NCBI RefSeq assembly: GCF_008087625.1
Contig: NZ_CP042997.1
Location: 2,046,001-2,110,000, forward strand
Source of the DNA: Aquisphaera giovannonii
Lineage (GTDB): Bacteria; Planctomycetota; Planctomycetia; Isosphaerales; Isosphaeraceae
Reading direction: 5' to 3'
Length of the DNA: 64,000 bases
In this document: piece after piece, positions 62,329-64,000 of the stretch
Layout: every line of letters begins with the position of its first letter
Position numbering within the stretch: the stretch's first letter is position 1
Made by a program: the position numbers and the translations under genes
The notes under the pieces: model-generated
The model's input: the letters and a program-made list of their open reading frames with translations, nothing else
Told to the model about the DNA's origin: nothing
Database searches by the model: none

Positions 62329-62991
62329 TCAGCGACCCAGGAAGCCCAGGGCGCTCAGCAGGATCAGGAAGACGATGAGCAGGGCCAGGCAGAGGCCCCC
62401 GTAGACGGCGATGGCCCGGCCCAGGGCCGCCCGGCCCGCGAGCGGCTCGACGTTCGTCCCGGCGCCCAGGTCGCGGGGGGCGGGCCAGGGCGAGGTCCGC
62501 GTGACCTGCGGGCGCATCTCCTCCATCAGCTCCCGGACCTTCGCCGGGTTCTCCAGGTACTTCCCGCGGAAGCCCAGCGCCGTGCAGAGGAAGAACGCCT
62601 CCAGGGCGTCCGGCCCGGGCGGGGTCGCGACCCGCGGGGCGTTCGGGCGCCGCAGGGCGATCTCGGCCTGGTCCCAGAACTTCCAGGCCCGGTCGCGGCT
62701 GCCGTAGAGGGCCAGCTCCAGGATCCGCTCCTTCCAGGCGTCGGCCCACGGGCTGTACACGATGAACAGCTCGTCGATCCAGCAGGTCAGCGCGTAGCGG
62801 GCCCCCAGGAAGACCGAGCCGTCGCCCGCGTAGTCGGCCAGCCGGCGCACCTCGGTCTCGGATCGCAGGCGATCCATGAGCTGACGCTGCTCGGCCTCGA
62901 GGTCGAGGTCCTCCCCCTCGTCGAGCCGGTCCTTCAGGTCCAGGGCGTAGGTCATCACCGGGAAGACCAGTTCGCTGAGCTGTGGGGTCAT
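62329..62991 (-). CDS. tssL: TssL/DotU-like T6SS membrane protein
   Basis: 220 residues from ATG 62991. The cytoplasmic helical bundle has the DotU pattern: F-P-V-M-T-Y-A-L near the N-terminus, Y-A-L-T-C-W-I-D-E-L-F-I (the conserved C-x-x-D-E), W-K-E-R-I-L-E-L-A-L-Y-G, F-F-L-C-T-A-L-G-F-R-G-K-Y, then a single membrane helix at about 193-217 (V-Y-G-G-L-C-L-A-L-L-I-V-F-L-I). No peptidoglycan-binding OmpA domain is fused. TssL binds TssM and the baseplate TssK at the inner membrane. Gene order tssK-tssL-tssM matches T6SS clusters. Confidence 0.9.
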   Translation of the reverse strand: MTPQLSELVFPVMTYALDLKDRLDEGEDLDLEAEQRQLMDRLRSETEVRRLADYAGDGSVFLGARYALTCWIDELFIVYSPWADAWKERILELALYGSRDRAWKFWDQAEIALRRPNAPRVATPPGPDALEAFFLCTALGFRGKYLENPAKVRELMEEMRPQVTRTSPWPAPRDLGAGTNVEPLAGRAALGRAIAVYGGLCLALLIVFLILLSALGFLGR

Positions 62992-63079
62992 GATTCCTTC
63001 GATTGAGGGTCGGGGTTGGGGAGGATCGGGGCCGCCGTCGCCGCGGCCGCGCGGGGCCGATGGGCCGTCGCGCCTCGGA

Positions 63080-64000
63080 TCAGGGCTTCCTCGCCGCCCC
63101 CGCGCCGAGCATGAACAGGGCGAAGCGGAAGGGCATCTCCGAGGCGAGCCTCAGGCTGATGGTCTCCTGGCCGTCGATGTTACCGACAATCTTGCTCTCG
63201 TTGAACCGGATGGCCAGCGTCAGGGACCGTTCCACGTACTGCCATTCGTTCTGCTGCTGCTCGCGGTTGATCTCGAAGTAGATGAGGCCCTTGTCGCGGG
63301 GGAGGGCCTGCGGCAGCGACGGCGCGGGGACGTGGCTGAACTTCAGGCCGAGGTCGCCCAGCCGGTAGATCGTCTCGATGCGGTCGGAGCTCCCCACCTT
63401 CATGTCGATGCCGCGCGGGCCCATGAGCTCCACGCAGGCGTCGGCGTCGAGCGGGCTGCGGACGCCGAAGTAGAGGTGGACCGACTGGTCCAGCCAGCCC
63501 CGCTCCAGCGAGACCTGCATCCTCAGCCCGTTGCCCACGAACGGGCGCTCCTGGTAGTCGGGCTCCGGCACGATCGAGAGCAGGTCGTCGAGGTAGTTCT
63601 TGATCCGGTGGAAGCAGCCGCCGAGGTCGTCGTGGTCGTACCGCGGGATCGCCGGCGTGCGCCGGGTCTGGCTGAAGACCGAGAGCTGGCCGACCAGCCG
63701 GCAGAGCTCGAGGTAGGCCGGGAGCGGGTGGATCCCCTCCAGGAAGGCGAGGTTCGTCAGCGTCGCGTACGCCTCGTTGAGCTCGCGGAGCTGGGAGAAG
63801 ATCAGCACGTCCCCCGGCGCGGTGCTCTCCAGGCTCAGGCCCCGCGAGACCGCCTGGTTCGCGAGCTTCTCGACCTTCCGGCCGATCCGGTCGTAGACCA
63901 CCTGGAGGATCTCCACCGACAGCTCGTGCCAGGCGTCGCAGGCCAGCAGCGGCGGGATGTAGCCGGCGTCGAGCTGCGGCGTCGCCTCGGCCCGCTCGGA
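63080..64000 (-). CDS. tssK: TssK T6SS baseplate subunit, C-terminal part (cut by window end)
   Basis: The frame is open from base 64000 to 63080, giving the last 306 residues of a protein of about 440. D-A-G-Y-I-P-P-L-L-A near the visible start is a conserved TssK segment, as are L-R-E-L-N-E-A-Y-A-T-L-T-N-L, H-P-L-P-A-Y-L-E-L-C-R-L-V-G-Q-L, D-L-G-G-C-F-H-R-I-K-N-Y-L and E-R-S-L-T-L-A-I-R near the C-terminus. TssK is a trimeric baseplate adaptor that joins the sheath and baseplate to TssL/TssM. Upstream T6SS genes (tssB/C, hcp, clpV) must lie outside the window, if present. Confidence 0.88.
   Translation of the reverse strand, partial: SERAEATPQLDAGYIPPLLACDAWHELSVEILQVVYDRIGRKVEKLANQAVSRGLSLESTAPGDVLIFSQLRELNEAYATLTNLAFLEGIHPLPAYLELCRLVGQLSVFSQTRRTPAIPRYDHDDLGGCFHRIKNYLDDLLSIVPEPDYQERPFVGNGLRMQVSLERGWLDQSVHLYFGVRSPLDADACVELMGPRGIDMKVGSSDRIETIYRLGDLGLKFSHVPAPSLPQALPRDKGLIYFEINREQQQNEWQYVERSLTLAIRFNESKIVGNIDGQETISLRLASEMPFRFALFMLGAGAARKP

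Overview
The window is high-GC (about 70%) bacterial DNA with dense, mostly vertically arranged housekeeping genes. It looks like a planctomycete, most probably family Isosphaeraceae (inference). Supporting traits are giant low-complexity membrane proteins, caspase-like and VWA proteins, kinase fusions, many GTG/TTG starts, an alternating gene layout, and a DapL-type lysine pathway enzyme. No database search was possible, so family names rest on motifs read from the translations.

Layout. 1-4,811: end of parB, a degenerate histidine-kinase-like gene, tRNA-Pro, rpiA, deoC, a CoA-binding protein and an unknown glycosyltransferase-like gene. 4,827-8,703: a minus-strand cell-surface polysaccharide operon (small protein, two glycosyltransferases that share an N-terminal module, a CE4 deacetylase). 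8,776-13,275: a kinase-STAND ATPase-membrane-FGE fusion. 13,537-16,688: trxA-trpF-rnc-membrane protein operon, divergent from a Ca2+/H+ antiporter gene. 18,202-22,711: macromolecular-synthesis operon dnaG-rpoD with a clear promoter and a textbook terminator, then a Zn-ribbon coiled-coil gene. 23,259-26,001: HtrA protease and a divergent bestrophin-like channel. 26,032-27,722: an IS66 remnant at the 3' end of ssrA (tmRNA), followed by smpB. 27,772-33,394: folK fusion, dapL, yebC and a large TPR protein, all minus strand. 33,702-40,859: clpS, then the nusA-infB-rbfA translation operon ending in an endonuclease III-like gene. 41,402-46,065: tatD, a small membrane protein, queE, a NADAR protein, a methyltransferase and a ROK sugar kinase. 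46,288-49,937: two secreted Cys-rich proteins, one with an outer-membrane beta-barrel. 50,176-60,477: two giant membrane-anchored proteins with caspase-like heads. 60,732-64,000: type VI secretion-type genes tssM (short), tssL and tssK (cut by the window end).

The most unusual part is 50,176-64,000. Two about 1,700-residue inner-membrane proteins with degenerate caspase-like domains, one carrying a VWA domain and one a carboxypeptidase-regulatory-like domain, converge on a TssK-TssL-TssM module. In that module TssM stops just after its last membrane segment, so the periplasmic part that normally docks to TssJ is absent. This may be a divergent T6SS-related envelope machine; the functional link is inference from position only.

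Control signals that can be read include: a dnaG-rpoD promoter, a trxA promoter lying across the start codon of the divergent antiporter gene, a palindrome that carries the -35 boxes of both nusA and tatD promoters, an extended -10 for the bestrophin gene, and ssrA and ROK promoters.
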